Positions 9,101-18,162 of a DNA stretch of 64,000 nucleotides are shown in pieces (the first letter of the stretch is position 1; the number at the start of each line of letters is the position of its first letter). The position numbers were made by a program, and so were the translations under genes. This DNA comes from Desulfuromonas sp. KJ2020 (GTDB lineage Bacteria; Desulfobacterota; Desulfuromonadia; Desulfuromonadales; SZUA-540). The notes under the pieces were generated by a model that had not been told where the DNA came from, did not search any database, and saw only the letters and a list, made by a program, of their open reading frames with translations. The stretch spans positions 1,203,436 through 1,267,435 of the forward strand of contig NZ_JAKUKE010000003.1 in the NCBI RefSeq assembly GCF_024197615.1. Direction: 5' to 3'.

Positions 9101-10258
9101 ATGCTGTACACGAAAACCTTCCTGGTGATGTTTGTCGCCAACCTGACCACCGTCTCGTCGTTCACGGCCTTTTTTCTCTTTCCCCTTTTCATTGGTGAAC
9201 ACGGCGGCAGCCAGGGAGATATCGGCATTATCATGGGGGTTTTTGCCATGGCCTCGGCGCTCTGCCGGCCCTGGATATCGGAGATGATCGACCGGCTCGG
9301 CCGTAAAAAGAGTTACACGGCCGGCTGTCTCATCCTGGTTCTGATGCCCCTGACCTACCTCGCCTTTACCGGGCCGCTGAACGGTTTTTACGGGCCGCTG
9401 CTTGTGGTTCGCGTGGTCCACGGCGTTGGCATCGCCATCTGTTTCACCGCAGTGTTCACCTATATGGCGGATATCATTCCAAGGGATCGTCTCAATGAAG
9501 GGCTGGGCATGTTCGGAACATCGGGGCTCATTGGTCTGGCCGCGGGTCCCGCTTTGGGCGAATGGGTGCTTCGCCATGCCGGGTTTCCTCATTTTTTTGT
9601 GATGTCTGCCGCCCTGGCGCTCATCGGGCTGCTGATCCAATGGCCGTTGCGGGAAACACCCGCCGAAGCCAGCCACGAGCAGACGTTTTCCTTCTTCACC
9701 CTCTTCCGGCGACGAAAGCACCTGATCGTTGCTGGCCTCGCCCTCCTTTTCGGGATTGGACAGGCGGCGAGCGGCAACTTTGTGGCACCCCTGGCGCAGG
9801 CGCGCCAACTGTCCCCCATATCCCTGTTCTACCTGGCCTACGCCGGCTCGGCGATAATGATCCGTTTTCTGGGCGGAAAATTGGCAGATCGGTTGGGTGA
9901 AATCCGCCTGCTCCCTTGGGCTCTGGCCATCACCGCCAGCGGCCTTTTCGCCCTGGCGCTGGTCCAGAAAAACTGGGGACTCACCATGGCCGGCCTGCTC
10001 TGCGGAATCGGGCACGGCATGCTCTTTCCCACCCTCAACAGCATGGCCATACGCCACGAGAGTTATCAGAACCGGGGTAAAATCACGGGCATCTTTACGG
10101 GGAGCATCGATCTGGGGCTTTTTTCAGGCTCTTTTTTGCTGGGATACATCGGCGAGGTCGTGGGACTATCTCTCTTGTTCCTGACGGCGGGCGGCGCCTT
10201 GCTGGTCGGTCTGCTTGGCTTTACTTTGCGAGGCGCCAAAAGCTTTTCGGCTCCCTGA
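9101..10258 (+). CDS. Major facilitator superfamily transporter
   Basis: A 385-residue inner-membrane protein with 11-12 hydrophobic segments. An MFS signature loop is seen after helix 2-3 (MIDRLGRKKSYTAG) and its pseudo-repeat LADRLGEIRLLP in the second half. No substrate can be assigned. Its divergent position to the biotin operon makes a role in moving a biotin precursor or an unrelated compound equally possible. An AAAAGG lies about 11 bases before the ATG. Confidence 0.82.
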   Translation: MLYTKTFLVMFVANLTTVSSFTAFFLFPLFIGEHGGSQGDIGIIMGVFAMASALCRPWISEMIDRLGRKKSYTAGCLILVLMPLTYLAFTGPLNGFYGPLLVVRVVHGVGIAICFTAVFTYMADIIPRDRLNEGLGMFGTSGLIGLAAGPALGEWVLRHAGFPHFFVMSAALALIGLLIQWPLRETPAEASHEQTFSFFTLFRRRKHLIVAGLALLFGIGQAASGNFVAPLAQARQLSPISLFYLAYAGSAIMIRFLGGKLADRLGEIRLLPWALAITASGLFALALVQKNWGLTMAGLLCGIGHGMLFPTLNSMAIRHESYQNRGKITGIFTGSIDLGLFSGSFLLGYIGEVVGLSLLFLTAGGALLVGLLGFTLRGAKSFSAP

Positions 10259-10638
10259 CACCGGAAACGTATTACGTGTTACAGGTTACACTTGTGTCAA
10301 CCTCAAAACCGCCAGCGTGGCGCAGATATACGCGAGGTGGAAAGGCGCTTTTGAGGCTGAAACGCGTGCAGGCCCAATCCAGACAGCCGCCCTGTAGCCC
10401 GAATTAGAAGCACCCATTGGCATGACTTTTGGATTAGGGACCCCATGGCCTGCCGGGAAAGATTATACGCTACCGGGGTTTCCCCCAGTCCCGTTAGTTC
10501 CTGCTCTTCCCTGTTCATGTCGCTCCTTTTTCATGACAGGGGGGCGACTATTTTGGGACACGAAGGTCCCCAAAATGGCACCGGTCTGACGACACAGGCC
10601 CGTAAAAATCAAAACGGCCGCATATTGCCGAGAGAATC
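10259..10638. other. 380-bp intergenic region with two inverted repeats
   Basis: No coding sequence is convincing here. Two structures stand out. At 10298-10350, CCTCAAAA and CGCC pair with GGCG and TTTTGAGG across a loop. At 10550-10576, ATTTTGGGAC pairs with GTCCC(C)AAAAT around a 6-base loop, 62 bp before the HD-domain gene. Neither has a T tail, so they are more likely leader RNA structure or operators than terminators. Confidence 0.4.
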
Positions 10639-11658
10639 ATGCTGAAAAGAAAAGAAGAGCTGACAACCACACTTGCGCAAATTGTTCCTGTCCAGCAGGG
10701 ATGGATCTCCATCGGGCTGTCGCTTCTGCACGCGGAGCAGTACGCACCCTGCGACCTGTATCGCAAAGTCAGCGCGCATCTGTGGCGGGTCGGCGAACCC
10801 GAGTATGTCCTCTTTGCCGGCAAGGGGCTGCCCTTTGGCCGGGATATTCAAAGCAAGCTGTCTTTTTTTGGCATCCAGAGCCTCTATATCCGAGAAAAAG
10901 ACGCCCAGCTTTATTACGATTATGTTCAGAAAGTCACCCAGGCCATCCTGCACGATCCGGTCAGCACCCCTGAACGCAAAGCGGGTGCCGTCTACGATTG
11001 CTGCCGGGAAATCATGCGCAAAGTTTATGACGACCCCCGAGCCCCATTTCTGCGCCTGGCGGAGGAGGTCATCACTCCCACCGTCGACCTGATCATAGCC
11101 GATGACCCTACCACCAAATGCCTGATCAAGCTGGCCGGCTACGACAACAACACCTACACCCACTGCACCAATGTCGGCATTTTCGGCATTGCCCTGGCTC
11201 GCTCCTATTACGGAGAAAAGGCGGAAAAGGAGATCCGAAAATTGGGAGCGGGCTTCTTCCTGCACGATCTGGGCAAGTGCAAAATTCCCCTTGAAATCAT
11301 CAATAAACCTGGCCCCCTGACCACTGAAGAACGGGCCATCGTTCAGCAGCACCCCCTGGAGGGATTCGAAATTCTTAAAAAAAGTCCGACCATCTGCGAA
11401 GAGGCCAGACTCGTCGCGGCCCAGCACCACGAGCGTGACGATGGCAAGGGCTATTCGAGCGGTCTTGTGCGAGTAGAAATACACCCCTACGCGCGCATCT
11501 GCCGCCTGGCGGACATTTACGAGGCCCTCACTTCCGACCGCTCCTATCACAGGCGCCGCTCCACCTTTGAGGCCCTGAAGATCATGAAGGAAGACCTGGT
11601 CTCCGATCTGGACCACGAACTCTACAACCATTTTGTTCGACTTTTCGCCCCCGGGTAA
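10639..11658 (+). CDS. HD-GYP-like domain protein (possible cyclic dinucleotide phosphodiesterase)
   Basis: A 339-residue cytoplasmic protein. The N-terminal 130 residues resemble a DUF3391-like/unknown sensor region. The C-terminal part has HD-GYP features: HCTNVGIFGIALA, the metal-binding HDLGKCKIP, ITTEERAIVQQHPLEG-like TTEERAIVQQHPLEG, and HHERDDGKGY. The third motif reads GYS where the canonical family has GYP. HD-GYP proteins hydrolyse c-di-GMP or 3',3'-cGAMP; the metal ligands (H, HD, H, HH, D) appear present, so activity is likely despite the changed motif. Confidence 0.85.
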   Translation: MLKRKEELTTTLAQIVPVQQGWISIGLSLLHAEQYAPCDLYRKVSAHLWRVGEPEYVLFAGKGLPFGRDIQSKLSFFGIQSLYIREKDAQLYYDYVQKVTQAILHDPVSTPERKAGAVYDCCREIMRKVYDDPRAPFLRLAEEVITPTVDLIIADDPTTKCLIKLAGYDNNTYTHCTNVGIFGIALARSYYGEKAEKEIRKLGAGFFLHDLGKCKIPLEIINKPGPLTTEERAIVQQHPLEGFEILKKSPTICEEARLVAAQHHERDDGKGYSSGLVRVEIHPYARICRLADIYEALTSDRSYHRRRSTFEALKIMKEDLVSDLDHELYNHFVRLFAPG

Positions 11659-11804
11659 CCTGTCGCCACGCTCCAGCCCGCAAATACTGCCCTGGTAAAA
11701 ATCCCGCCGCCCTTGCGCATGCCCCATCTCTGTGAAACAATTGAACCAGCCACTTGGCGAAAAGCTTTTCCTGCGACATGAACCCTTTATACGGAAGACT
11801 GACT

Positions 11805-14768
11805 ATGCCTGCCTTTCTCACTTCCCTCAAGCAGTTGAAACGTTGGCAAAAGGTGATTCTCGGCACCGTGCTGGCTATCCTTTTTTATACCCTGCTCGGA
11901 TTCGTGCTCCTGCCCCTCATCCTGAAACCTGTCCTCGAAAACAAAATGACCGAGATGCTGCACCGGCAGGTGGATATTGCCAAAATTCGCCTGAACCCTT
12001 ATGCCTTGACGGCAACGATCGAAGGTTTCAGCCTGCGGGACCAGGAGAATACGGCCCAATTCATCGCCTTCGATCGCCTCCATGTAAACCTGCAGAGCCT
12101 GTCTCTTTTCAAAAAGGCGCTGATCCTTCGCTCCGTTTCCCTGTCAAAACCGGCGATTGACTTCAGCCGGTTGTCCGACAACACCTTTTCCTTTTCCGAT
12201 TTGCTGGTCGGGGAGAAAACGACGGAGGCCCCCGAACCAAAGAAGGAGGGAAAACCCTTTCTCTTTTCCATCAACAACATCGAAATCGACCACGGCTCCA
12301 TCCGCTTTCGGGATATGCCGAAAGACACGGTCCATCAGATTGACGACCTCAGGCTGGCTATCCCTTCCGTTTCCAACCTGCCCAGCAATATTGAAAGCTC
12401 GGTAGAGCCGGTCTTTTCAGCTGTCGTCAACGGCACGCCGGTCACTTTTGCCGGTGGGAGCAAGCTGTTCGCCGAGTCCCGCGAAACAGACATCGACCTC
12501 CGAATGGATGGCATCAATATCCCCGAATACCTGGCTTATGTTCCGAATCCCACGGCCTTTCGCCTTAAATCAGCCCTGCTCGACCTGGATACCCGGCTTT
12601 CCTACCTGTATCGTAACGATGGTTCCTCCCGCCTGGCGTTGACGGGGACCCTGACCCTTAGAGAGACGGAGGTCACCGACCAGGCCGGCAAAACCTACCT
12701 GCGCCTGCCGGCCTTTACGGTCGTTCTGGCGGATTCCAACTTATTGGCGGGCGATATCCGCCTCGCCCAGGTCGACGTCGATTCGCCCTATGTGGAGATG
12801 ATCCGGTCGTCAGACGGCAAACTGCTCCCCCTGGCCCTGCTCCCGGACGGAGCGGAAAACGCCGAACCTTCGTCTGAAGAGGAAGTCGTCGGAAACGAAA
12901 ATGACTCTCCCGGCTGGGCCTTGACCGTAGATGCCTTCTCATTGCGCAACGGCGAGGTCCTCTTCAGCGACCGCACCCTGGGAAACCCTGCCGACATCCG
13001 TGCCAGTGCCATCGTTATCCAAACCCAGGGGCTTTCTACCCTGCCTCAGACACAAGGCAGTCTGTCCTATGCCCTCGACCTGAACGGCCACAGTCATCTC
13101 AAGGGAACGGGCAGTCTGGCTCTGACACCCGTAGCCCTCCAAACCACCGTAGATGTCGCCTCTGTACGGCTGGCCGACTTTCAGCCATACATCTCGGAGT
13201 ATTCCCGTGTCCTGATGGCCGACGGCTCTCTGTCACTGCAAGGGGATATCGAATTTGATCCGGAAAAACAACTGCGCTTTACCGGCGCCTGTACGATCTC
13301 AGAACTCAGGACCAAAGATGATACGCAGGGCGAAGATCTGCTGGGGTGGAAGGCTTTGCGACTAAAGGGCATCGCCTTGGAACAAACGCCTCTGCAGCTC
13401 CGGATCGACACAATAGAGCTCGATGCACCGGTTGTGAATCTGGTGGTACGGGAAGATGGACGTCTCAATCTGGCGAGCCTGACTAGAGACAGTGAAGAAA
13501 AACCAGAGCCGGCTGAAAAGGCCATAGAAGCGAATGAAGGGACAGCGGCGGCTCCCCTCGATCTGCGTATCGACAAAATCGTATTGAACAAAGGGAGCGC
13601 CAAGGTACAGGACCGCAGCATCAGCCCCAGCTACGGCGCGACCATCGACCAACTGCAGGGCGAAATAACCGGCATTTCCTCCGAACCGAATTCCCTGGCC
13701 CAATTTCGCTTTGATGCCCGTATTGACCAGCAGGCTCCGCTGATCCTCTCCGGCACGATGAATCCGCTGACCCGCACCCCCCGGTTGGATCTGGCCCTCG
13801 ATTTTAAAAACTTCAACCTGAGCCCCCTCTCCCCGTACTCGGGTAAATACGTCGGCCAAAAAACCGAGAAGGGCAAATTGAATCTGGATCTGCATTACGA
13901 CATCAAGGGAAGCCAGCTGCAAAGCGAAAACAAGGTCTTTCTCGACCAGTTCACTCTGGGCGAGCGCGTGGATAGCCCTGATGCCACCAGTCTGCCGGTC
14001 AATCTGGCCATCGCCCTGCTGAAAAACCGCAGCGGTGAAATCAGCCTGGACATCCCCGTGCAGGGAGACCTTGACGATCCCGAGTTCAGCGTTGGCAGCG
14101 TGATCCTGCAGGTAATCGTCAATCTCCTGACTAAGGCGGCCACCAGTCCTTTTGCGCTGCTCGGCAGCCTCATTCCTGCCGGCGAGGATTTGCAGTACAT
14201 TCCCTTTGAACCGGGAGCAGCCAGCCTCGGGCCGGCTGCTTTAGATAAACTGCCGCTGGTCGCCAAGGTCTTAAGCGAAAGGCCGGGTCTGAAGATGGAT
14301 CTTGCCGGACAGGTCGACATGCAAAGCGACAGCGAGGCTTTAGCCAGAAAAAAACTGCTTGATCGCCTTAAACTGGAGAAACTCAAATCGACCCGCGTAA
14401 ACGAAAGCAAATCATCTGAACAGGATATTCCGCTCAGTCCAGAAGAATATGCTTTTTATCTGGAGCGGCTCTATCGGCAAACCCTGAAGGAGTCGCCTGG
14501 AAAAGTGCCGACAGAGCAAAGTTCATCGCCTGCGGCTGATGCGGCAGAAGCCCAAAAACGGATGGAAGACTTCTTGCTCAACGCCACCGAGGTGTCCGAC
14601 GAGGACCTGCGCCTTCTGGCCATAGAAAGAGCGAACAGTACCCTGGAACATCTGACCGACACCGGACAGGTGGACCCGGGACGTCTTTTTGTCATTGAGC
14701 CCCAGATAGCTTCAGAAGAGGAGAACAAGGCGGACGGTCAGGCGGCGGTCAAGCTTCTGATCAAATAG
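11805..14768 (+). CDS. DUF748 domain-containing large envelope protein (AsmA-like)
   Basis: About 987 residues with one N-terminal membrane anchor (ILGTVLAILFYTLLGFVLLP) and a long beta-rich body typical of DUF748 proteins. The family is related to AsmA/TamB-like bridge proteins that span the periplasm and act in lipid or outer-membrane assembly; that role is family inference. The C-terminus has an OmpA-like stretch (YIPFEPGAASLGPAALDKL) seen in this family. The ATG at 11805 is preceded by GGAAG at a proper distance, so I prefer it to the TTG at 11754 and the ATG at 11778. A bidirectional terminator follows. Confidence 0.85.
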   Translation: MPAFLTSLKQLKRWQKVILGTVLAILFYTLLGFVLLPLILKPVLENKMTEMLHRQVDIAKIRLNPYALTATIEGFSLRDQENTAQFIAFDRLHVNLQSLSLFKKALILRSVSLSKPAIDFSRLSDNTFSFSDLLVGEKTTEAPEPKKEGKPFLFSINNIEIDHGSIRFRDMPKDTVHQIDDLRLAIPSVSNLPSNIESSVEPVFSAVVNGTPVTFAGGSKLFAESRETDIDLRMDGINIPEYLAYVPNPTAFRLKSALLDLDTRLSYLYRNDGSSRLALTGTLTLRETEVTDQAGKTYLRLPAFTVVLADSNLLAGDIRLAQVDVDSPYVEMIRSSDGKLLPLALLPDGAENAEPSSEEEVVGNENDSPGWALTVDAFSLRNGEVLFSDRTLGNPADIRASAIVIQTQGLSTLPQTQGSLSYALDLNGHSHLKGTGSLALTPVALQTTVDVASVRLADFQPYISEYSRVLMADGSLSLQGDIEFDPEKQLRFTGACTISELRTKDDTQGEDLLGWKALRLKGIALEQTPLQLRIDTIELDAPVVNLVVREDGRLNLASLTRDSEEKPEPAEKAIEANEGTAAAPLDLRIDKIVLNKGSAKVQDRSISPSYGATIDQLQGEITGISSEPNSLAQFRFDARIDQQAPLILSGTMNPLTRTPRLDLALDFKNFNLSPLSPYSGKYVGQKTEKGKLNLDLHYDIKGSQLQSENKVFLDQFTLGERVDSPDATSLPVNLAIALLKNRSGEISLDIPVQGDLDDPEFSVGSVILQVIVNLLTKAATSPFALLGSLIPAGEDLQYIPFEPGAASLGPAALDKLPLVAKVLSERPGLKMDLAGQVDMQSDSEALARKKLLDRLKLEKLKSTRVNESKSSEQDIPLSPEEYAFYLERLYRQTLKESPGKVPTEQSSSPAADAAEAQKRMEDFLLNATEVSDEDLRLLAIERANSTLEHLTDTGQVDPGRLFVIEPQIASEEENKADGQAAVKLLIK

Positions 14769-14790
14769 TACTGATCCGCATAACAATTCA

Positions 14791-14838
14791 GAATCACTAA
14801 AAAAGCCGCCCTGATAGGGGCGGCTTTTTTAGTGATTC
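14791..14838. terminator. Bidirectional rho-independent terminator
   Basis: A long perfect inverted repeat: GAATCACTAAAAAAGCCGCC pairs with its complement around CTGATAGG. T runs occur on both strands, so it can serve the DUF748 gene (+) and the convergent cytochrome gene (-). Confidence 0.9.
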
Positions 14839-14855
14839 TTGTTGTCAAAGGCGGC

Positions 14856-15194
14856 TTATTTCGGATCCCAGCAGTCAGCAGCCTTGGACGAAAAAACATC
14901 TGAAGCGTTCAGCACGACGAATTCTTTGATCTTTTCCAAGTTACGATCGCCGATATTCTGCCAGGCTTCTGTGTGGTTTTGTTTGGGCTCAGACTCAAAG
15001 AAAGCGCGCCATTCGTCGGCCTTCCGACTCTGGGGTGTCAAAGCAACGGAGCGCCCATCCGTACCGTGACAGGTGCGGCATTCCTTACGGAAAAGATATC
15101 GGCCGCGGCCACCGGCATCGGATGCGGCCAAAACCGGGGCCGCAAGAACAAACAGACCCAGAAGCAGCGCGGTCATTTTCATTACGCGTTTCAT
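14856..15194 (-). CDS. Small monoheme cytochrome c, exported
   Basis: About 112 residues: a clear signal peptide ending LAAPVLAA, then one heme-c site CRTCH and a helical remainder with a DEWRAFFES stretch. It is a class I-like periplasmic cytochrome, probably a small soluble electron carrier. The ATG at 15194 has AGGAGG seven bases upstream, which decides the start over two upstream TTG codons. It is transcribed alone between its promoter (15300-15328) and the bidirectional terminator. Confidence 0.9.
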   Translation of the reverse strand: MKRVMKMTALLLGLFVLAAPVLAASDAGGRGRYLFRKECRTCHGTDGRSVALTPQSRKADEWRAFFESEPKQNHTEAWQNIGDRNLEKIKEFVVLNASDVFSSKAADCWDPK

Positions 15195-15299
15195 CAACAA
15201 TCCTCCTTCAACGTTTTAATTCGTAGAACTCGGCGCCATCCTCAAATGGACGGTGTCCGACCGGAAAACTCCGGAAGTTTGCCGTAGAATGACCGGCTC

Positions 15300-15328
15300 A
15301 CAATATCTATATTTTGCAATTAATTCAA
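15300..15328 (-). promoter_or_regulatory. Sigma-70-type promoter of the monoheme cytochrome gene
   Basis: On the minus strand TTGAAT and TATTGT are separated by 17 bp, about 105 bp upstream of the cytochrome ATG. Confidence 0.5.
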
Positions 15329-15383
15329 GACTTATCTTGCGCAAAGATTTTGGAGGGGATCAAAAGAGGATAAACAGACGACA

Positions 15384-17681
15384 TCAGGATTTGGCCACCA
15401 GCCGCCCCTGGAAAAGACCGCCCTTAAAAACCCTCGGCATATCATGGGCGGACAGGGGCCGTTCGAGGTAATAGCCCTGCATGGTAAAACACCGAAGGGT
15501 TGTCAGTTGATCAATCTGCTCCATGGTTTCAATGCCACCGGCAATTATTTCCAGATTGAGCTGGCGCGCCTTTCGAATCATCTCTTCGAAGTGACTTTTT
15601 TTGTCCTGCCCAACAAACAGGGTTTCTGCCGCGCCATGAGAGATTTTCACTCGGTCGATGGGGAAGTGTTTGAGATAACGCAAGGGGGCATAGCCCGTAT
15701 CAAAGGTATCTACAGTCAACTGGATGCCCATATTTTTGAAATCCTGGAGAATTCGGGCTAACGACTCGGTGTTTTCCATTAGAACGCTTTCTGCCAACTC
15801 CAGCCCAAGGCACTGGGGGCTCAGTTCCGTGCGGGCAAGAGTTTCCTTGACGACCCGACTGAAGTCAGGATCACGAAAATGATGGCTCGAAAGATTGACC
15901 GATACCCTCACACAGGGGAAGCCTTCCTTCTGCCAGACTTTGTTCTGTGCGCAGGCGGTTTCGAGCACCCATTCACCCAGAGGGCGTATCAGGTTGGTCT
16001 CTTCGGCGGTACGCAGAAACTGCAGTGGGGAGATATGTCCACGCTCGGGATGCCGCCAGCGTAACAGGGCTTCGATCCCTGTGAGCTGACCTGTGCGCAA
16101 ATCAAACTGTGGCTGGTAGACCAGATAAAATTGCCCCTCTTCAAGGGCCAGGCGCAGTTCCTGTTCAATGTGGTGACGTTCGAGAGCCTGCTGCCCCATC
16201 TGCTCTGAATAGAAGTGATAGGCGTTACGTCCCTTTTCCTTGGCAGCATACATGGCCATATCGGCACTTTTCTTCAAAAGATCGCCCTCATGGCCATCGT
16301 GAGGACACAGGGCAATGCCGATACTCGTCGTGATGTAAATCTTATGCCCTTCCAGATAGAAAGGCGCTGAAATGACTTCCAGAATCTTTCGTGCGACGGT
16401 CTCCACTTCCTGACGATTCTTCGTTCTGATCAGAAGAATAACGAATTCGTCGCCACCCAACCTGGCGACCATGTCCCCTTCCCTCACACTGGTTCTCAGA
16501 CGTCGTGACACCGACTTGAGAAGGAGATCTCCCATGGCATGACCGAAGGTGTCATTGATATTTTTGAAGCGATCGAGATCGAGGAACAGCATGGCCAGCT
16601 GTTGATTGGCGGGCTGACCGTGAGAAAAGAGCTGTTCCAGGCGCTCCTCAAGGCGGCTACGATTGGGCAGACCTGTCAGGGCATCATGATAGGCGAGGTG
16701 GCGGATTTCCTGCTCGGCCTTTTTGCGTTCGGACACATCCCGAGCCACCCAGACCACCTGGATCACCTTGCCGGATTCGTTTTTTATCGGTGAGGTAAAA
16801 ACTTCCAGGTGACGGATATCCCCCTTGGCATCAGTTACAGAGTAATCGGCCTGGGCGTGGGCGCCGCTCTTTTCGCTTTCCTCTATGGGACAGAAGGCAT
16901 CCTGGGAAGGATAAGAGAAAGGTTTCTGCGGTAGCAGTTCGTAGCAGGAGCGTCCAACGACTTCTTCCTCACGCAAACCGACATTTTCCAGAAAAACCCG
17001 ATTGACGGCCGTGAAAGAATAATCGGCGGTATCGATAATCGCCACGCCATCGCGGATGCTGCTGAGCACCGTCTTGGCCAACTGATTCGACTCTCGCAAG
17101 GCGCGCTGAGCCTCTTTTTGAGCCGTTATATCCTCGACAATCTCGATAAAACGGTGCGCTCGGCCAGCCGGGTCAAAAACAGGAAAGGCCTGCACCCGCA
17201 TAACGCGGGGAGACCCGTCGGCATGATGACCGACTATCTCCTCGGTGGCGGGAGACCCGGTGCTCAGGGCGATAGCGCCAGGGCAGTCCGAACAGGGATT
17301 TTTCCGGCGCTTTAGTTCGCGAAAACACGGGCGCCCGACCAGGCTAGTGACATCCTTGTCAAAAATGCGCCCGATAGCTGAATTAGCCATCAGAATGTTG
17401 AAATTCTCATCAACGAGAGAAACCCCGAGGCCGAGGCTTTCAACCAGAGTGTGACATTGGGCTTCAATCTCCCGCCGTTTTCGTCGCACATGCGATAACT
17501 TGATCAATATGCCATAGATCGTCAGACCGAAGGCCAGGGTAAGCAAAAAGTTCCAGTGCAGAAAATAGCGGCTTGTCCCGATGCTGCCCCTGTGTATGGC
17601 CCTGGACGTAAGGAAAAGGACCAGGTTCAGCAAAAATACGACCAACCCTACATGAAAAAGTTGTTTCCAACGCAACTTCAT
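15384..17681 (-). CDS. Membrane PAS-PAS-GGDEF-EAL cyclic-di-GMP signalling protein
   Basis: A 765-residue protein: two N-terminal membrane helices (about 10-60), two PAS domains (about 75-190 and 200-320), GGDEF (about 330-490) and EAL (about 500-760). The first PAS carries a cysteine cluster (GRPCFRELKRRKNPCSDCPG). The GGDEF domain is intact (ARLGGDEF), and the guanine-contact residues read IND...GD, the c-di-GMP rather than Hypr pattern. The EAL domain keeps EALLRWRHP but has DTFDTGY in place of DDFGTGY and AGGIET in place of AEGVET, so phosphodiesterase activity is doubtful. The gene lies behind a GEMM-I riboswitch and terminator. Confidence 0.92.
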   Translation of the reverse strand: MKLRWKQLFHVGLVVFLLNLVLFLTSRAIHRGSIGTSRYFLHWNFLLTLAFGLTIYGILIKLSHVRRKRREIEAQCHTLVESLGLGVSLVDENFNILMANSAIGRIFDKDVTSLVGRPCFRELKRRKNPCSDCPGAIALSTGSPATEEIVGHHADGSPRVMRVQAFPVFDPAGRAHRFIEIVEDITAQKEAQRALRESNQLAKTVLSSIRDGVAIIDTADYSFTAVNRVFLENVGLREEEVVGRSCYELLPQKPFSYPSQDAFCPIEESEKSGAHAQADYSVTDAKGDIRHLEVFTSPIKNESGKVIQVVWVARDVSERKKAEQEIRHLAYHDALTGLPNRSRLEERLEQLFSHGQPANQQLAMLFLDLDRFKNINDTFGHAMGDLLLKSVSRRLRTSVREGDMVARLGGDEFVILLIRTKNRQEVETVARKILEVISAPFYLEGHKIYITTSIGIALCPHDGHEGDLLKKSADMAMYAAKEKGRNAYHFYSEQMGQQALERHHIEQELRLALEEGQFYLVYQPQFDLRTGQLTGIEALLRWRHPERGHISPLQFLRTAEETNLIRPLGEWVLETACAQNKVWQKEGFPCVRVSVNLSSHHFRDPDFSRVVKETLARTELSPQCLGLELAESVLMENTESLARILQDFKNMGIQLTVDTFDTGYAPLRYLKHFPIDRVKISHGAAETLFVGQDKKSHFEEMIRKARQLNLEIIAGGIETMEQIDQLTTLRCFTMQGYYLERPLSAHDMPRVFKGGLFQGRLVAKS

Positions 17682-17734
17682 GATCTTTTCTTTCTGAATG
17701 GAACCTTCGAAAGATGATGCTAATCATAAAAAAA

Positions 17735-17761
17735 CGCCCACCTTAAAACCGAAGGTGGGCG
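17735..17761 (-). terminator. Riboswitch-linked rho-independent terminator
   Basis: Stem CGCCCACCTT/AAGGTGGGCG followed on the minus strand by seven T. It sits between the GEMM-I aptamer and the GGDEF-EAL start codon (54 bp before the ATG), so it is best read as the expression platform of the riboswitch. Confidence 0.85.
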
Positions 17762-17794
17762 TCATGGTTAGTCCATAACGAGTCCTGGGAAGTT

Positions 17795-17880
17795 TTGCAC
17801 CCACTTCGGCAACCCGGCTGTCCTGTATCGGATCCGTGGCTTTGCGTCACCAGATCTCTCTGGTTTTGCTTTTTTCGGTC
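17795..17880 (-). ncRNA. GEMM-I cyclic dinucleotide riboswitch aptamer
   Basis: Read on the minus strand, the segment has the conserved GEMM-I elements in order. These are GCAAAACC, a short hairpin, GGUGACGCAAAGCC, a second hairpin starting ACGG, and AGCCGGGUUGCCGAAG (receptor for the GNRA-like loop). The terminator at 17735-17761 lies immediately downstream, so ligand binding probably controls readthrough into the GGDEF-EAL gene. The base equivalent to Vc2 G20 appears to be A in my hand alignment, which in known GEMM-Ib members shifts preference to 3',3'-cGAMP. Confidence 0.85.
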
Positions 17881-18124
17881 AGGCGACAATTGTGCGGTGG
17901 TACAAACATTAAAAGAGCAAAAAACGGGCCCCTTGCCGGCATCCGGCCATTATTTTCCCCTAACCTCTTCCGGAAGGAGAGCAACAGCCTTAAATGACTG
18001 TATTTATAAAAGAATTAATCCTTATTCACTCGGATTAAAATGAGATTTTCCAGCCAAAAACGCGCTCAACCCCTGGCCATCAGTAGGGTATTTGGAAAAA
18101 GTCCGTCTCCTCTCGGTGGGCCAA

Positions 18125-18142
18125 GGTGGTCAAATGACCACC
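18125..18142. other. Perfect 18-bp palindrome downstream of the parvulin gene
   Basis: GGTGGTCA-AA-TGACCACC lies 20 bp past the parvulin stop codon. It has no T tail, so it is either a weak terminator or a protein-binding site. The rest of 17881-18162 is AT-rich and holds the riboswitch promoter region; I see no gene there. Confidence 0.4.
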
Positions 18143-18162
18143 GCAGGATTCAAATGACGCTT

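Noticed and set aside
9062-10057. Minus-strand open frame of 331 codons opposite the MFS gene
   Set aside because: Hydrophilic antisense translation of a membrane protein gene; no domain, and the MFS frame has a promoter and start.
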